DNA of 64,000 bases. It comes from Pseudomonas sp. NBRC 111124. GTDB lineage: Bacteria > Pseudomonadota > Gammaproteobacteria > Pseudomonadales > Pseudomonadaceae. The DNA lies in contig NZ_BCBA01000002.1 in NCBI RefSeq assembly GCF_001320245.1, positions 124,001 through 188,000 on the forward strand. Reading direction: 5' to 3'. Positions 18,406 to 27,683 of the stretch are shown here, piece after piece. Under the pieces are notes generated by a model that ran no database searches, was not told the DNA's origin, and saw only the letters and a program-made list of their open reading frames with translations. Position numbers and translations under genes: made by a program. The first letter of the stretch is position 1; each line of letters starts with the position of its first letter.

Positions 18406-18614
18406 GAGCGTCCGTCCTGGAAGTAACCAACCGGCAACACCCAGCCATTGATGATGACGAAACCGCCCTTTGCCTCAGGCTTGCGCGCTGCATTGGCATT
18501 GGCATTGGCATCGGCCCCGACACCGAACACGGCCACCCCGGCACTCAACAAGACGCTGTTGCGAATAAAGCCCCTGCGCCCCAGCAACGGCGTACACAAC
18601 TGCAGCTTCCCCAT
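18402..18614 (-). CDS. Tiny twin-arginine signal protein, putative GMC partner
   Basis: A 70-residue protein with a Tat-like signal (LGRRGFIRNSVLLSAGVAVFGVGA, about residues 11-34), an Ala-Asn repeat encoded by three GCATTG hexamers (18490-18507), and a short mature tail ending GGFVIINGWVLPVGYFQDGRS. Its stop overlaps the GMC oxidoreductase start by 4 bp. Small Tat subunits that carry signal-less flavoprotein partners are known for other GMC dehydrogenases, so a hitchhiker-export role is inferred. Start ATG 18614; an in-frame GTG at 18620 is possible. Confidence 0.65.
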   Translation of the reverse strand: MGKLQLCTPLLGRRGFIRNSVLLSAGVAVFGVGADANANANAARKPEAKGGFVIINGWVLPVGYFQDGRS

Positions 18615-18922
18615 GATCACAGCCCCATACCGTTGATTTTATTATGCCCCGCGTACTGCTGCGGGCCTTGCCGGGCGACCATCAGGGTCAATCGAAAAAA
18701 CGCGTCAATACAGTGCCACAGCGTGCCCCTCTCGCAATCATAGGCATAACCCGCACCGCCCGCCTGTGCTGGGCGCTCCTGTGCTGGACTTGTCGCGTCG
18801 CCACAACTTCAATCGACTGCATGACGTCAATCTCTGACCGAATGGCTAGAACTCACTATAGTTTCATTTAGCCACGATGCTAGCCTCCATCCAGTCCACC
18901 GAGGGATAGGTGCCTACAACCC
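18615..18922. other. Divergent promoter region between the EPS arms
   Basis: A 308-bp non-coding stretch between the minus-strand Tat/GMC gene set and the plus-strand polymerase gene. It contains the plus-strand promoter candidate at 18834-18862 and an AT-rich segment near 18632-18644 close to the minus-strand start. I find no convincing small gene in it. Confidence 0.6.
18834..18862 (+). promoter_or_regulatory. Sigma-70-type promoter candidate for the polymerase/hydrolase/galE operon
   Basis: CTGACC (18834-18839) and TATAGT (18857-18862) are separated by exactly 17 bp, about 60 bp upstream of the polymerase start. The -10 matches the consensus in five of six bases. Predicted by eye only. 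Confidence 0.5.
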
Positions 18923-20449
18923 ATGCCTGAACATTTAAGAGCCCTGGTCGTCATTCTGTTTGTGGCCAGCGTGGTTTTCTTCATGGCCCGGCGTCCGGCA
19001 ACGGACCTGATCCCCCTGACCGACTTCAAACGACGTCGCAACCTGTGGTTTGTGCTGACCCTGGCGGCATTTTTTGCCCACAGCTTCTGGGTATATGCCG
19101 CCGCCGCCACGGTCATCCTGCTGGTCGCCAGGCGCCGCGAGCACAATCCGCTGGCGCTGTTCTTCCTGTTGCTGTTCCTGATCCCGCCGGCCATGACCGA
19201 AATACCCGGTTTTGGCGTGATCAACTACCTGTTCGACATCAACCACCAGCGCATCCTGACCTTGTGCGTGCTGCTGCCGGCGGCGCTGACGCTGCGCAAG
19301 CAAAGCGAGAGCATTCGCTTCGGCCGCCTGCTGCCCGACAAGTTGCTGCTGGCCAGCCTGGTGCTGACCAGTGCACTGGCGCTGCGCGAAACCACCGTGA
19401 CCGACACGCTGCGCCAGGTGCTGAGCCTGTACATCGATGTGTTCCTGCCTTACTACGTGGCCAGCCGTGGCTTGCGTGAACTCAATGACTTCAAGGACGC
19501 CATGCTCGCGTTCGTCCTCGCCGGTTTCCTCCTGGCCCTGCTCGGGGTTGCCGAATATGTACGTAACTGGCTGCTGTACAACGCCCTGCTCGATGCCCTG
19601 GGCCTGCAATGGGACATGAAAGCCTACCTGAGCCGTGGTGGCTCGTTGCGTGCCAGCGTCACCACCGGCCAGGCCATCGTGCTCGGCTACGTGATGGCCG
19701 TCGCCATGGGCCTGTTCCTGTTCGTGCAGCACTTCGTGCAACGGCCAGCGCACCGTTACCTGGGTGCCCTGCTGCTGGCCGCGGGGCTGTTTGCGCCACT
19801 CTCGCGCGGCCCATGGATCGGCGCTGGCGTGATCCTGGTGGTGTTCATCGCACTGGGCAAGCAAGCCGTTTCGCGCCTGGCGTTGCTGGCCCTGGCCGGC
19901 GTGTTGAGCATACCGCTGCTGAGCATCATGCCCGGTGGCGACAAGGTACTCGACCTGCTGCCCTTCATCGGCAAGGTTGACACCGAGAACATCACCTACC
20001 GCCAACGCTTGCTCGACAATTCGTGGATCGTCATCCAGCGCAACCCGTTGTTTGGCTCCTTCGATTACCGCAGCACTCCGGAAATGCAATCGATGATCCA
20101 GGGCGAAGGGATCATCGACATCGTCAACACCTACGTCGGCCTGGCGCTGCGCATCGGCCTGGTGGGGCTCGGGCTGTTCATGGGCTTTTTTGCCTTCATC
20201 CTGCTCGGCACCCACAGGGCGATGCGCGCGATCACCGACAACGCCGACCCGCACCGCCTGCTGGGGCGGGTGTTGCTGGCGACCTTGCTGGGCATCCTGG
20301 TGACCATTTTCACCGTCAGCAGCATCACGGTCATCCCGATCGTGTACTGGTCGATTGCCGGGCTCAGCGTCGCCTACATACAGATGATGCGCCGACACGC
20401 CGCAACAGTGCCCCGCCAGGTGACCACCATCAGCCTTCAACCGAGGTAG
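18923..20449 (+). CDS. O-antigen ligase/Wzy-like EPS polymerase
   Basis: A 508-residue inner-membrane protein with about ten or more transmembrane helices and a large periplasmic loop containing YRQRLLDNSWIVIQRNPLFG, preceded by the PLSRGPWIGAG segment typical of the O-antigen ligase/Wzy superfamily. As the only such protein in the locus, it is the likely polymerase of lipid-linked repeats. I looked for exosortase signature residues because of the PEP-CTERM-like protein nearby and found none. It precedes the glycoside hydrolase gene by 4 bp. Confidence 0.8.
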   Translation: MPEHLRALVVILFVASVVFFMARRPATDLIPLTDFKRRRNLWFVLTLAAFFAHSFWVYAAAATVILLVARRREHNPLALFFLLLFLIPPAMTEIPGFGVINYLFDINHQRILTLCVLLPAALTLRKQSESIRFGRLLPDKLLLASLVLTSALALRETTVTDTLRQVLSLYIDVFLPYYVASRGLRELNDFKDAMLAFVLAGFLLALLGVAEYVRNWLLYNALLDALGLQWDMKAYLSRGGSLRASVTTGQAIVLGYVMAVAMGLFLFVQHFVQRPAHRYLGALLLAAGLFAPLSRGPWIGAGVILVVFIALGKQAVSRLALLALAGVLSIPLLSIMPGGDKVLDLLPFIGKVDTENITYRQRLLDNSWIVIQRNPLFGSFDYRSTPEMQSMIQGEGIIDIVNTYVGLALRIGLVGLGLFMGFFAFILLGTHRAMRAITDNADPHRLLGRVLLATLLGILVTIFTVSSITVIPIVYWSIAGLSVAYIQMMRRHAATVPRQVTTISLQPR

Positions 20450-20453
20450 TTCG

Positions 20454-23054
20454 ATGCCCAGCATTGCCCTGTGTACATGGACCCGCACATCGTTACTGGT
20501 CGGCCTGCTGGCATTGCCCGTGGGTGGCTGGGCATCAGAATGGATCGTGCGTGTCGACGAACAGAACGGCTTGCCGACACTGACCCACGGGGGGGGCCAG
20601 GCCTTCGTGTCGAGCTTTGACTTCTGGGGTGCGAACTGGGGCTGGACCGGGTTCTATCCAACCCTCAAGGTCGAAGGCCCCTACCGCTACACACTGACCG
20701 GCAGCAACAAGGACCTGGACTTCGACGTCAAGGCCGCGATCCAGAAGCCCCAGGCGCAAAGCCTCAGCTGGGACTTCGACCTGCAGGCTCACAGCCGGCA
20801 GAGCAACGTGATGGGGGGCGGTATCGTCTGGCGCTTCGACCCCACGCTGATTGCCGGGGAAATGGGCGACCCGGTGCTGTTACCCGATAACCGCGGCTGG
20901 GCCTGGGGCAAGAACCCCGAAGGGCCGCACGTTGAAATGCGCTTCGAGCCACCGCTGGCCAAGGTCTATTTCGAACGGGGCAACACCGACCAGATACGCA
21001 CCTTCTTCTATACCGACCCGATCAAGCCCGGGCAACAGCAGATCAAGGCGCAGCTGACCGTGACCGGCGATATCACCATCGGCCAGACGGCCACTGAACG
21101 CTTTGGCATGGCAGACCCCACGACGTGGCCGGATGACCAGCTCGACTGGCGCACCTCGCCGGTTGACCTGTCGTTCCTCAACGCAGCGGAAAAACCGGCC
21201 GGCAAACGCGGCTTCGTCAAGGCCGAGGGTGAGCAGCTGGTGTTCGCCGACGGCACCCCGGTACGCTTCTGGGGTACCAACCTGTCGGCCTATTCACTGT
21301 TCCGCACGCCTGACGAGGAGATCAAGCAGCAGGCCAAGCGCTTGTCGGCCCTGGGCTTCAACCTCGTGCGCCTGCACCACCACGATTCCCCTTGGGTGAC
21401 GCCGAACATTTTCGGTGACTTGCAGCAGATCAAGGATACCCAGCAGCTGAGCACCGAGTCGCTGAAGAAGATCGACCTGTGGATCAAGAGCCTCAAGGAC
21501 GAAGGCATCTACGTCTGGCTCGACCTGCATGTCTCGCGCCCGGTCACCCGTGCCGACAACATCTACGGTTTCGACGAGCTGCCCAAGGACCATGGCGTCG
21601 CCGGCCTGAAGGGCTACCTGTTCGTCAACGTCACCCTGCAGCAGGCCTTGAAGCGTTTTGCCGAGCAATACCTGACCCACGTCAACAGCTATACAGGGCT
21701 CGCCTACAAGGACGACCCGGCGATTGCCGCCGTACTGATCACCAACGAGAACGACGTCACCCACCACTTCGGCAACGCGCTACTGCCCGACAAGGATGTA
21801 CCCAAGCACAGCCAGCTGTACATGGACCAGGCCAAGGCCTTCGCCCAGCGCCACGACTTGCCGGCAGACAAGACCTGGCGCGCCTGGGAGCACGGCCCGT
21901 CGAAGCTGTTTCTCAATGACCTGGAGCAGCGCTTCTACGCCGACATGATCGGCTACCTGCGCACGCTCGGGGTCAAGGTGCCGATCGCCACCACCAGCAC
22001 CTGGGGCCTTAATGGCCTGTCCTCGCTGCCGGCACTGACCGCGGGTGACGTGGTCGACGCCCACAGCTACGGCGGCCTCGGCCAGCTGGAGAAGAACCCG
22101 CTGAGCAGCGACGGCATGATCAACTGGCTGGGCGCGGCGCAGGTACTGGGCAAGCCGATGACCGTCACCGAGTGGAACGCCGAGCCGTTCCCACTGCCCG
22201 ACCGCCACACGCTGCCGCTGTACGTGGCCGGCACCGGCAGCCATCAGGGTTGGGACGCGATCATGCAGTACGCCTACAGCCAACAGGCGTTCTTCGAACA
22301 ATGGCGCCGGGCCGACAACTGGAATGCCTACAACGACCCGGGGCTGATCGCCACCCTACCCGCCGCCGCCCTGCTGTATCGGCGCCAGGACGTGCATCAG
22401 GCCAAGACCCGTTACGTCTTCGCGCCCACGGCGGCCACCCTGTTCAACCAGGACATCTCACCGGCCAACTCGGTGATGCTGCGCACCGCCATGGAAAAAG
22501 GCCGCCTGCAGATCGCCATGCCGCCAACCCCTGAGTTGCCGTGGCTGCAGGCCGGCGTAGTACCCGCCGATGCGCAGGTGCTCAACGACCCTGGGCAGTC
22601 GTTGATCGCCAGCGATGCCAGCGAAGCCGTGAGCGACACCGGCGAACTGCGTCACAACTGGCAGCAGGGCCTCTACACCATCGACACGCCCATGACGCAG
22701 GCGGCGACCGGCTGGCTGGGCGGTCAGTCACTTACTGTGGGCGACATTCAGGTCCGGCTGAAAACCGGCTATGCCAGCGTCGTGGTGCAGAGCCTGGACA
22801 GCAAGCCGCTGGCCCAGTCGCGCAGCCTGCTCATTTCACTGGGCAGCCGCGCCGTGCCAAGGCCCGAGGACGTCACGCCCTTCCATGTCGAACCCCTCGA
22901 AGGCAGCCTCAGCGTCAAGGCGCCGGCGGGCCTGAAGCTCTACAGTCGCAGCAGCGATGGCAAGGAAACCGCCCTGCCGGCGAGTTACAAGGATGGCCGC
23001 TACCTGATCACATTCGATGGCCAGCACATGGCCAACTGGCTGTTCTTGAAATAG
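20454..23054 (+). CDS. Periplasmic glycoside hydrolase (GH5/clan A-like)
   Basis: An 866-residue secreted protein. A signal peptide (SLLVGLLALPVGGWAS) is followed by a beta-rich N-terminal region of about 220 residues, then a TIM-barrel domain (GTPVRFWGTNLSAYSLF, LGFNLVRLHHHDSPW). Clan-A catalytic acids are likely in ITNENDV (about E431, acid/base) and VTEWNAEP (about E572, nucleophile). A beta-sandwich C-terminus follows. EPS loci often carry such a hydrolase, as PslG in the Psl system, to trim polymer during synthesis. Substrate specificity is unknown. Operon with the polymerase and galE. Confidence 0.82.
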   Translation: MPSIALCTWTRTSLLVGLLALPVGGWASEWIVRVDEQNGLPTLTHGGGQAFVSSFDFWGANWGWTGFYPTLKVEGPYRYTLTGSNKDLDFDVKAAIQKPQAQSLSWDFDLQAHSRQSNVMGGGIVWRFDPTLIAGEMGDPVLLPDNRGWAWGKNPEGPHVEMRFEPPLAKVYFERGNTDQIRTFFYTDPIKPGQQQIKAQLTVTGDITIGQTATERFGMADPTTWPDDQLDWRTSPVDLSFLNAAEKPAGKRGFVKAEGEQLVFADGTPVRFWGTNLSAYSLFRTPDEEIKQQAKRLSALGFNLVRLHHHDSPWVTPNIFGDLQQIKDTQQLSTESLKKIDLWIKSLKDEGIYVWLDLHVSRPVTRADNIYGFDELPKDHGVAGLKGYLFVNVTLQQALKRFAEQYLTHVNSYTGLAYKDDPAIAAVLITNENDVTHHFGNALLPDKDVPKHSQLYMDQAKAFAQRHDLPADKTWRAWEHGPSKLFLNDLEQRFYADMIGYLRTLGVKVPIATTSTWGLNGLSSLPALTAGDVVDAHSYGGLGQLEKNPLSSDGMINWLGAAQVLGKPMTVTEWNAEPFPLPDRHTLPLYVAGTGSHQGWDAIMQYAYSQQAFFEQWRRADNWNAYNDPGLIATLPAAALLYRRQDVHQAKTRYVFAPTAATLFNQDISPANSVMLRTAMEKGRLQIAMPPTPELPWLQAGVVPADAQVLNDPGQSLIASDASEAVSDTGELRHNWQQGLYTIDTPMTQAATGWLGGQSLTVGDIQVRLKTGYASVVVQSLDSKPLAQSRSLLISLGSRAVPRPEDVTPFHVEPLEGSLSVKAPAGLKLYSRSSDGKETALPASYKDGRYLITFDGQHMANWLFLK

Positions 23055-23129
23055 GGCATATCGCCATCTACAGTCATTAAAGCCCTGTATCCCAGGCATT
23101 CGACGCTGCGTCTGCTCCAGGAGGATTGG

Positions 23130-24092
23130 ATGAAGTACTTGGTTGTCGGTGGTGCAGGTTATATCGGTTCACACATGGTCAAGCACCTGCTGCGTGGTGG
23201 CCATGAGGTGGTGGTGGCAGACCTTGAGGCGCCGGCGCCCGGCATCGAATGGGTGTGCCTGGATATCGCCGACGGCCACGCGCTGGACGCGTTGTTCAGC
23301 GATTATCACTTCGATGCGGTGTTCCACTTCGCCTCGTTCATCCAGGTCGGCGAATCGGTGGCCGATCCTGACAAGTATTACCTCAACAACGTCTGCGCGA
23401 CCCTGAGCCTGATCGAGGCCATGGTTCGGGCTGGTATCAAGCGGCTGATCTTTTCCTCCAGTGCCGCCGTATACGGCGACCCTCAATATGTTCCCATCGA
23501 CGAGCAACACCCGAAGGTGCCGATCAACCCTTACGGGCGCACCAAGTGGATGGTGGAACAGATGCTCGAAGACTTCGATCGGGCGTATGGATTGCGTTCG
23601 GTGAGCTTGCGTTACTTCAACGCCGCCGGCGCTGACGCAGATGGCGAGCTGGGCGAATGCCACGAGCCGGAAACCCATCTGATTCCGCTGATCCTGCAGG
23701 CAGCCTCCGGGCGTCGCGAGGCCGTGACGGTGTTCGGCCATGACTACGACACCCCGGATGGCACCTGTGTTCGTGACTACATCCACGTTGCCGACTTGGC
23801 GTCGGCGCACGCGCTGGCGGTGGAATACCTGCTGGCCGACGGTGCGACCGCAGCGTTCAACCTGGGTAACGGGTTGGGGTTTTCGGTGCAGGAAGTGATC
23901 GAGACGGCACGCGTGGTTACCGGGCAGCAGATCCATGTCATCGAAGCGCCACGCCGTGCCGGGGACCCGCCTCGGCTGGTGGCAGATGCCGAGAGGGCCA
24001 GGTCGGTGCTGGGCTGGCAGGCGGCGTTCACTGCGCTGGATCAGATCGTGCGCCATGCGTGGGAGTGGGAGCTGAAGTATCCCTGGAAGTGA
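23130..24092 (+). CDS. galE: UDP-glucose 4-epimerase
   Basis: A 320-residue short-chain dehydrogenase-fold epimerase that interconverts UDP-glucose and UDP-galactose. It has the NAD motif GGAGYIGSH (about residues 7-15), the catalytic Ser region SSSAAVYG and YGRTKWMVEQ (Tyr-x-x-x-Lys), and LRYFNAAGAD. GGAGG lies 6 nt before the ATG. As the end of the plus-strand EPS operon it would supply UDP-Gal to the pathway. A strong terminator follows. Confidence 0.93.
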   Translation: MKYLVVGGAGYIGSHMVKHLLRGGHEVVVADLEAPAPGIEWVCLDIADGHALDALFSDYHFDAVFHFASFIQVGESVADPDKYYLNNVCATLSLIEAMVRAGIKRLIFSSSAAVYGDPQYVPIDEQHPKVPINPYGRTKWMVEQMLEDFDRAYGLRSVSLRYFNAAGADADGELGECHEPETHLIPLILQAASGRREAVTVFGHDYDTPDGTCVRDYIHVADLASAHALAVEYLLADGATAAFNLGNGLGFSVQEVIETARVVTGQQIHVIEAPRRAGDPPRLVADAERARSVLGWQAAFTALDQIVRHAWEWELKYPWK

Positions 24093-24098
24093 CAACCA

Positions 24099-24129
24099 AA
24101 CCCTTCGCGTCGGCTTGACGCGAAGGGTT
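24099..24129. terminator. Bidirectional terminator between galE and the tyrosine kinase gene
   Basis: AACCCTTCGCGTC (24099-24111) pairs perfectly with GACGCGAAGGGTT (24117-24129) over a 5-nt loop. It lies between convergent stops. A-rich sequence on one side (accaaa) serves the minus strand; the plus side has only tcaactttc. Its position makes it a convincing shared terminator. Confidence 0.7.
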
Positions 24130-24135
24130 CAACTT

Positions 24136-24942
24136 TCAGTAGTAAGTCCGCGGCTGCTCATCCGCCTTGTTCAACACCGCCCCCACCAGGTTCGCCCCGG
24201 CCAGGTGATACAGGCAATCCTCGATATCCTTCTTGCTGTTCATGCCGTTGGCCACCACCAGCAGCACGCAGTCGAACTTCGGCAGCACGGTGATCGCGTC
24301 GTCCGAACTCAGCAGTGGCGGCAAGTCGAAGATGCAGATCCGCGAGTCATAGCGGTCGCGCAGTTCGCCGATCAAAGTGTGCACCTTGGCCGACGACAGG
24401 ACTTCGGTAGACATCGGCACCGGCTCGCGCGTTGGCAGCACCACAAAGCGTGGCAGCGTCGGGTTGACCAGTGCCTCTTCGAGCCAGGCCTTGCCATTGA
24501 GCACGTCGTTCAGCGCCTTCTCCATCGGCAAGCCGAGGCTGCTGCCAACCCGTGGGCGGCGCAGGTCGAAGTCCACCAGCAAGGCGGTCTTGTTGGTGTG
24601 GTGGGCAATGCTCATGGCCAGGTTGACGGCCAGCACGGTCTTGCCCGCCTCGGGTGTTGGCGAGGTGATCGCCAGCGTGCGCCAGCCATTGTCCTCCATG
24701 GCCTGCAGCACCTGGGTGCGCAGCAAGTCGATCGCCCCGCTCATGTTCGAGTTCTTGTTGAAGGACACGATCCGATTACGCTCCAGGTGTTCCGCATTCA
24801 GCGGCACCACCTTGGTCTGTATGTAATCGAACTGCCCGAGTTCGCCAGGCTTCTCCATGACCGAAGGCACCTGGGCCGTCTCGGACGTGGCAGGCGAAAC
24901 CTGGTGAATGTTCTTACCCATAGCCGGCGTACTTCTGTCCAT
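24136..24942 (-). CDS. CpsD/CapB-type bacterial tyrosine kinase
   Basis: A 268-residue cytoplasmic BY-kinase: Walker A SPTPEAGKT (about 94-102), Walker A' ALLVDFDLRRP (120-130), Walker B-like ICIFDLPPLL, and a short Tyr-containing tail (QPRTYY) as the autophosphorylation cluster. It works with the Wzz-type protein encoded 11 bp upstream to control EPS polymerisation and export through cyclic autophosphorylation. Start 24942 has GGGAG at 7 nt. Last gene of the minus-strand export operon. Confidence 0.87.
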   Translation of the reverse strand: MDRSTPAMGKNIHQVSPATSETAQVPSVMEKPGELGQFDYIQTKVVPLNAEHLERNRIVSFNKNSNMSGAIDLLRTQVLQAMEDNGWRTLAITSPTPEAGKTVLAVNLAMSIAHHTNKTALLVDFDLRRPRVGSSLGLPMEKALNDVLNGKAWLEEALVNPTLPRFVVLPTREPVPMSTEVLSSAKVHTLIGELRDRYDSRICIFDLPPLLSSDDAITVLPKFDCVLLVVANGMNSKKDIEDCLYHLAGANLVGAVLNKADEQPRTYY

Positions 24943-24953
24943 CGCTGCGCTCC

Positions 24954-26519
24954 CTATTCAAACCGAGCCATAGCTTTGAAAAGCAGGAGGTCCAAAGGCA
25001 TGTAAAACATATGGACGACCACCAACAGGATAGCAACCAGCAGCAAACCGGCACCGATCATCATCGACAACAGCCGCTTGCGCCTGGCCTTGTCAGCCTT
25101 GGTCGCGATGTACGGCACCGCCACCAGCACGCGCCGGCCCAGCACGCTTTCCAGGGCGCCGACCCCGCGCACGCGCTGATTGAGCATTTCCAGCAACATC
25201 ACCAGGCCACCGCCAGCGGCCGGGGCCAGTACAAAGCCGAGGGCGACGATTTTCTTGCGATTGGGTTTGACCGGTTTTTCCGGCATCAGCGGTGGCTCCA
25301 GCAGCACGAAGCGCTCGGCCTTGTTTTCCTGCTCGAGGCTTTCGGTGATCTTCGCGCCCATTTCCTTGTTGCGGATTTCTTCGTACTTCTTGCGCGCGTT
25401 GTCGTGGTCGCGCATCAGTGTCACCAGCCCGCGTTCGACTTGCGGTGCCTCGAGGATATCGGCCTCGTAGCCCTCCATCTTGGTGGTCAGCTGGCGCTTC
25501 TGATCGGCCAGGGATGCAATGCGCGACTGCGCTGCAGCCATCTTGGTGCGTACCCTGGCGGCGTCCAGGTTGGAGGCACCGGCGGCGGCGATGCCCTGGT
25601 CGCCGGAAGCCTTCAGCACGTCGATCTTGCGTTTGATCGCCACCACATCCGGGTGCGCGTCGGTGTACTTGGTCAGCAGGCGCGCGTACTCCGCCTTCAG
25701 GCCTGGCAGGTCTTGCGGATCGGGGGCGACGGCCCTGCCATTGGCGGCCTGGGTCGGGGCGCCGGCGTTGGCGGCAGAAAGCTCCAGCTCCAGATAGCGC
25801 AGCTCTTCTTGCGCAGACTTGTAGTCGCGGTCGACTTCGCGGAATTCCAACTCGGAACGCGACAACATGCTCATGCGCAGTTGCTGGTTCTCGGGCAAGG
25901 CGTTGGCATGGGTCTGCTTGAAGTCGGCCAGCTGGTTCTCCAGGTCGGCCAGCTCGGCGCCGAGCTTGTTGGCTTCCTGGGTGAGGAATTCGGTGGTTTC
26001 GGTGGCACGCTCGGTGCGCTGCTTCATGTTCTCGTTGAGGAACAGCGACACCAGTTCGTCAGCCACTTCCTTGGCGACGTCTGCGCGTTTGTCTTCGTAG
26101 GAAACGGTGAAGGCCACCGTGGCCTCACCGCGCCCCTTGACGTAGGTGCTGAGCGTGGCCACCACGATCGCACTGCGCATCTGCTCGATCTTGTCGGTTT
26201 CGCTGAAGCGGCTGCCGCGGTCGGCGAACAGGTTGTACTTGTCGATGATCCGCAGCAGGTTCTCGCGGGTCATCACCCGCTGGCGGATAACCTCGATGCG
26301 CTCGTCGGCAAAGGTGTTGTTGCCGGCCGAAACCAGGTCCGGGGAGATTTGCTGTGACTCCACCAGAATGGTCCCGGTCGATTGATAGATCGGCGGCACG
26401 CTGATCGCCACGCCGACGGTCGCCGCCAGCACGACCACTATGACGACCCCCAGCAGCAAGGCGCGATCCTTGATGATGGCGATGTAATCCTTGATCGAAA
26501 GCTCGTACTCAGATGTCAT
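24954..26519 (-). CDS. Wzz-type EPS chain-length/co-polymerase protein
   Basis: A 521-residue polysaccharide co-polymerase. It has an N-terminal transmembrane helix (LLLGVVIVVVLAATVGVAISV), a long periplasmic region rich in coiled coil (about residues 160-400, with QEANKLGAELADLENQLADFKQTHAN), PEKPVKPNRKK before the second membrane segment, and a further C-terminal helix. There is no kinase domain; that function is in the next gene. The start is set at MTSEYELS (26519), where the Wzz domain begins; the upstream frame is antisense to the OMP gene. Confidence 0.87.
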   Translation of the reverse strand: MTSEYELSIKDYIAIIKDRALLLGVVIVVVLAATVGVAISVPPIYQSTGTILVESQQISPDLVSAGNNTFADERIEVIRQRVMTRENLLRIIDKYNLFADRGSRFSETDKIEQMRSAIVVATLSTYVKGRGEATVAFTVSYEDKRADVAKEVADELVSLFLNENMKQRTERATETTEFLTQEANKLGAELADLENQLADFKQTHANALPENQQLRMSMLSRSELEFREVDRDYKSAQEELRYLELELSAANAGAPTQAANGRAVAPDPQDLPGLKAEYARLLTKYTDAHPDVVAIKRKIDVLKASGDQGIAAAGASNLDAARVRTKMAAAQSRIASLADQKRQLTTKMEGYEADILEAPQVERGLVTLMRDHDNARKKYEEIRNKEMGAKITESLEQENKAERFVLLEPPLMPEKPVKPNRKKIVALGFVLAPAAGGGLVMLLEMLNQRVRGVGALESVLGRRVLVAVPYIATKADKARRKRLLSMMIGAGLLLVAILLVVVHMFYMPLDLLLFKAMARFE

Positions 26520-26539
26520 AGTGGCCACCAATCCGATGA

Positions 26540-27658
26540 TCAGATGTCGGGGTATCTGTACGTCAGCGTCAAACCAGCGATGGTAGCGTCGGCATTGGGC
26601 AGACCAGACTGTTGACGTTCCTTGTACAGCAACGAAAAGCGCAGGTCCCAGGCCGGCGAAAACGCCCGGCTGGCCCAGACGCTGTAGGTCTGCAGGGTGT
26701 TGGGGTTCTGCCCTTTGCTGTCCTGCCACCAGGCATCTGCGCCAATCCGGGTGGTTTCAGTGAGCAGGTAACTCCAGCTGCCACGCACCATGTCCATCTC
26801 GGCCGCACCGCCCTGAGCGTTGGACATGGTGGTGCGGTCGGCACTGAAGCTGGCCTCGGTACGCGCGCCACGGTAGGTCAGCGATGCGCCCCCCTCACGA
26901 CGGCGCTGGGTACCGACACCGTCAGTCTGGTTGACGCCGACATGCATGGCACCGACCAGGCTGTCGGAGAACTGGTATTTGAGGCCAATGCTGGGAACAT
27001 AACTGTTGGTGGCGACTGCCCTGGTGGTGTCATCTGGCTCGTAACGCCGGGCTTCGAAACCGCTGATGATGTCGGTGCGCTCGCTCCAGGCGTAGGTCCA
27101 GGTGAATTCGTTGGCGTACTCGTCGTAACCGGTCAGCGTACTGATGTCATAACTGGCATGGGCGTAGCGAAGTTCGTTGGCCAGCGTGCTGCGCTCGGTC
27201 ACCGCGCTGCTCCAGTTGCCCGAGAGCCGGGTCATTTTCTGGGTGCCGTCGGTGGTGGTTACCACACCGGTATCCTGGACTGCGCCGGAAAGCGTCGAGC
27301 TTTCATCGTATTGCGCCAGCAGGCCAAAGCCGCCGCTTTCGGTTTCGCGCTGCCAGCCCAGGCTGAAGTTGGGGTCTTCGCGGTCATCCATCACCGAGCG
27401 GTCGGATGAGCGCAGCACATGCATGCCCACGCCCAGGCGCAACTGGTCACGATCGAACTGACCTACCAGGGTGTAATCAGGCGCAATGATGGTACGCGTC
27501 ACACCTTTCTCCTTGGACGTCAGGAGCAATGGGTTGCTGTCGTACTCGACAGTCGTGGGAACCGCGACTGAAGACTGCCAGCTGGCGGCATCAACCACCC
27601 CGGAGAACGGCATCATCATGATTGCCGTTACAACACTCGTCGTTTTATTGATAGGCAC
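26540..27658 (-). CDS. Outer-membrane beta-barrel protein of the EPS export operon
   Basis: A 372-residue protein with a signal peptide (ending VVDAAS) and regularly alternating, aromatic-rich beta strands ending in TLTYRYPDI. It sits between the Wza-like and Wzz genes. The position and look recall the outer-membrane barrel found in PEP-CTERM/exosortase-type EPS loci (TIGR03016-like), but I cannot score that model by eye. A role as an EPS secretion pore or scaffold is inferred. Confidence 0.7.
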   Translation of the reverse strand: MPINKTTSVVTAIMMMPFSGVVDAASWQSSVAVPTTVEYDSNPLLLTSKEKGVTRTIIAPDYTLVGQFDRDQLRLGVGMHVLRSSDRSVMDDREDPNFSLGWQRETESGGFGLLAQYDESSTLSGAVQDTGVVTTTDGTQKMTRLSGNWSSAVTERSTLANELRYAHASYDISTLTGYDEYANEFTWTYAWSERTDIISGFEARRYEPDDTTRAVATNSYVPSIGLKYQFSDSLVGAMHVGVNQTDGVGTQRRREGGASLTYRGARTEASFSADRTTMSNAQGGAAEMDMVRGSWSYLLTETTRIGADAWWQDSKGQNPNTLQTYSVWASRAFSPAWDLRFSLLYKERQQSGLPNADATIAGLTLTYRYPDI

Positions 27659-27683
27659 AAGTCGGTCTTAATTATTAGGAGAG

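Noticed and set aside
18923..20449. Polymerase gene considered as an exosortase partner for the PEP-CTERM-like microprotein
   Set aside because: The periplasmic loop has O-antigen ligase-type motifs and none of the Cys-Arg-His exosortase signature.
18935..20488. 517-codon minus-strand ORF antisense to the polymerase gene
   Set aside because: Its Gln/His-rich low-complexity translation is typical of a shadow frame; the plus strand encodes an obvious multi-helix protein.
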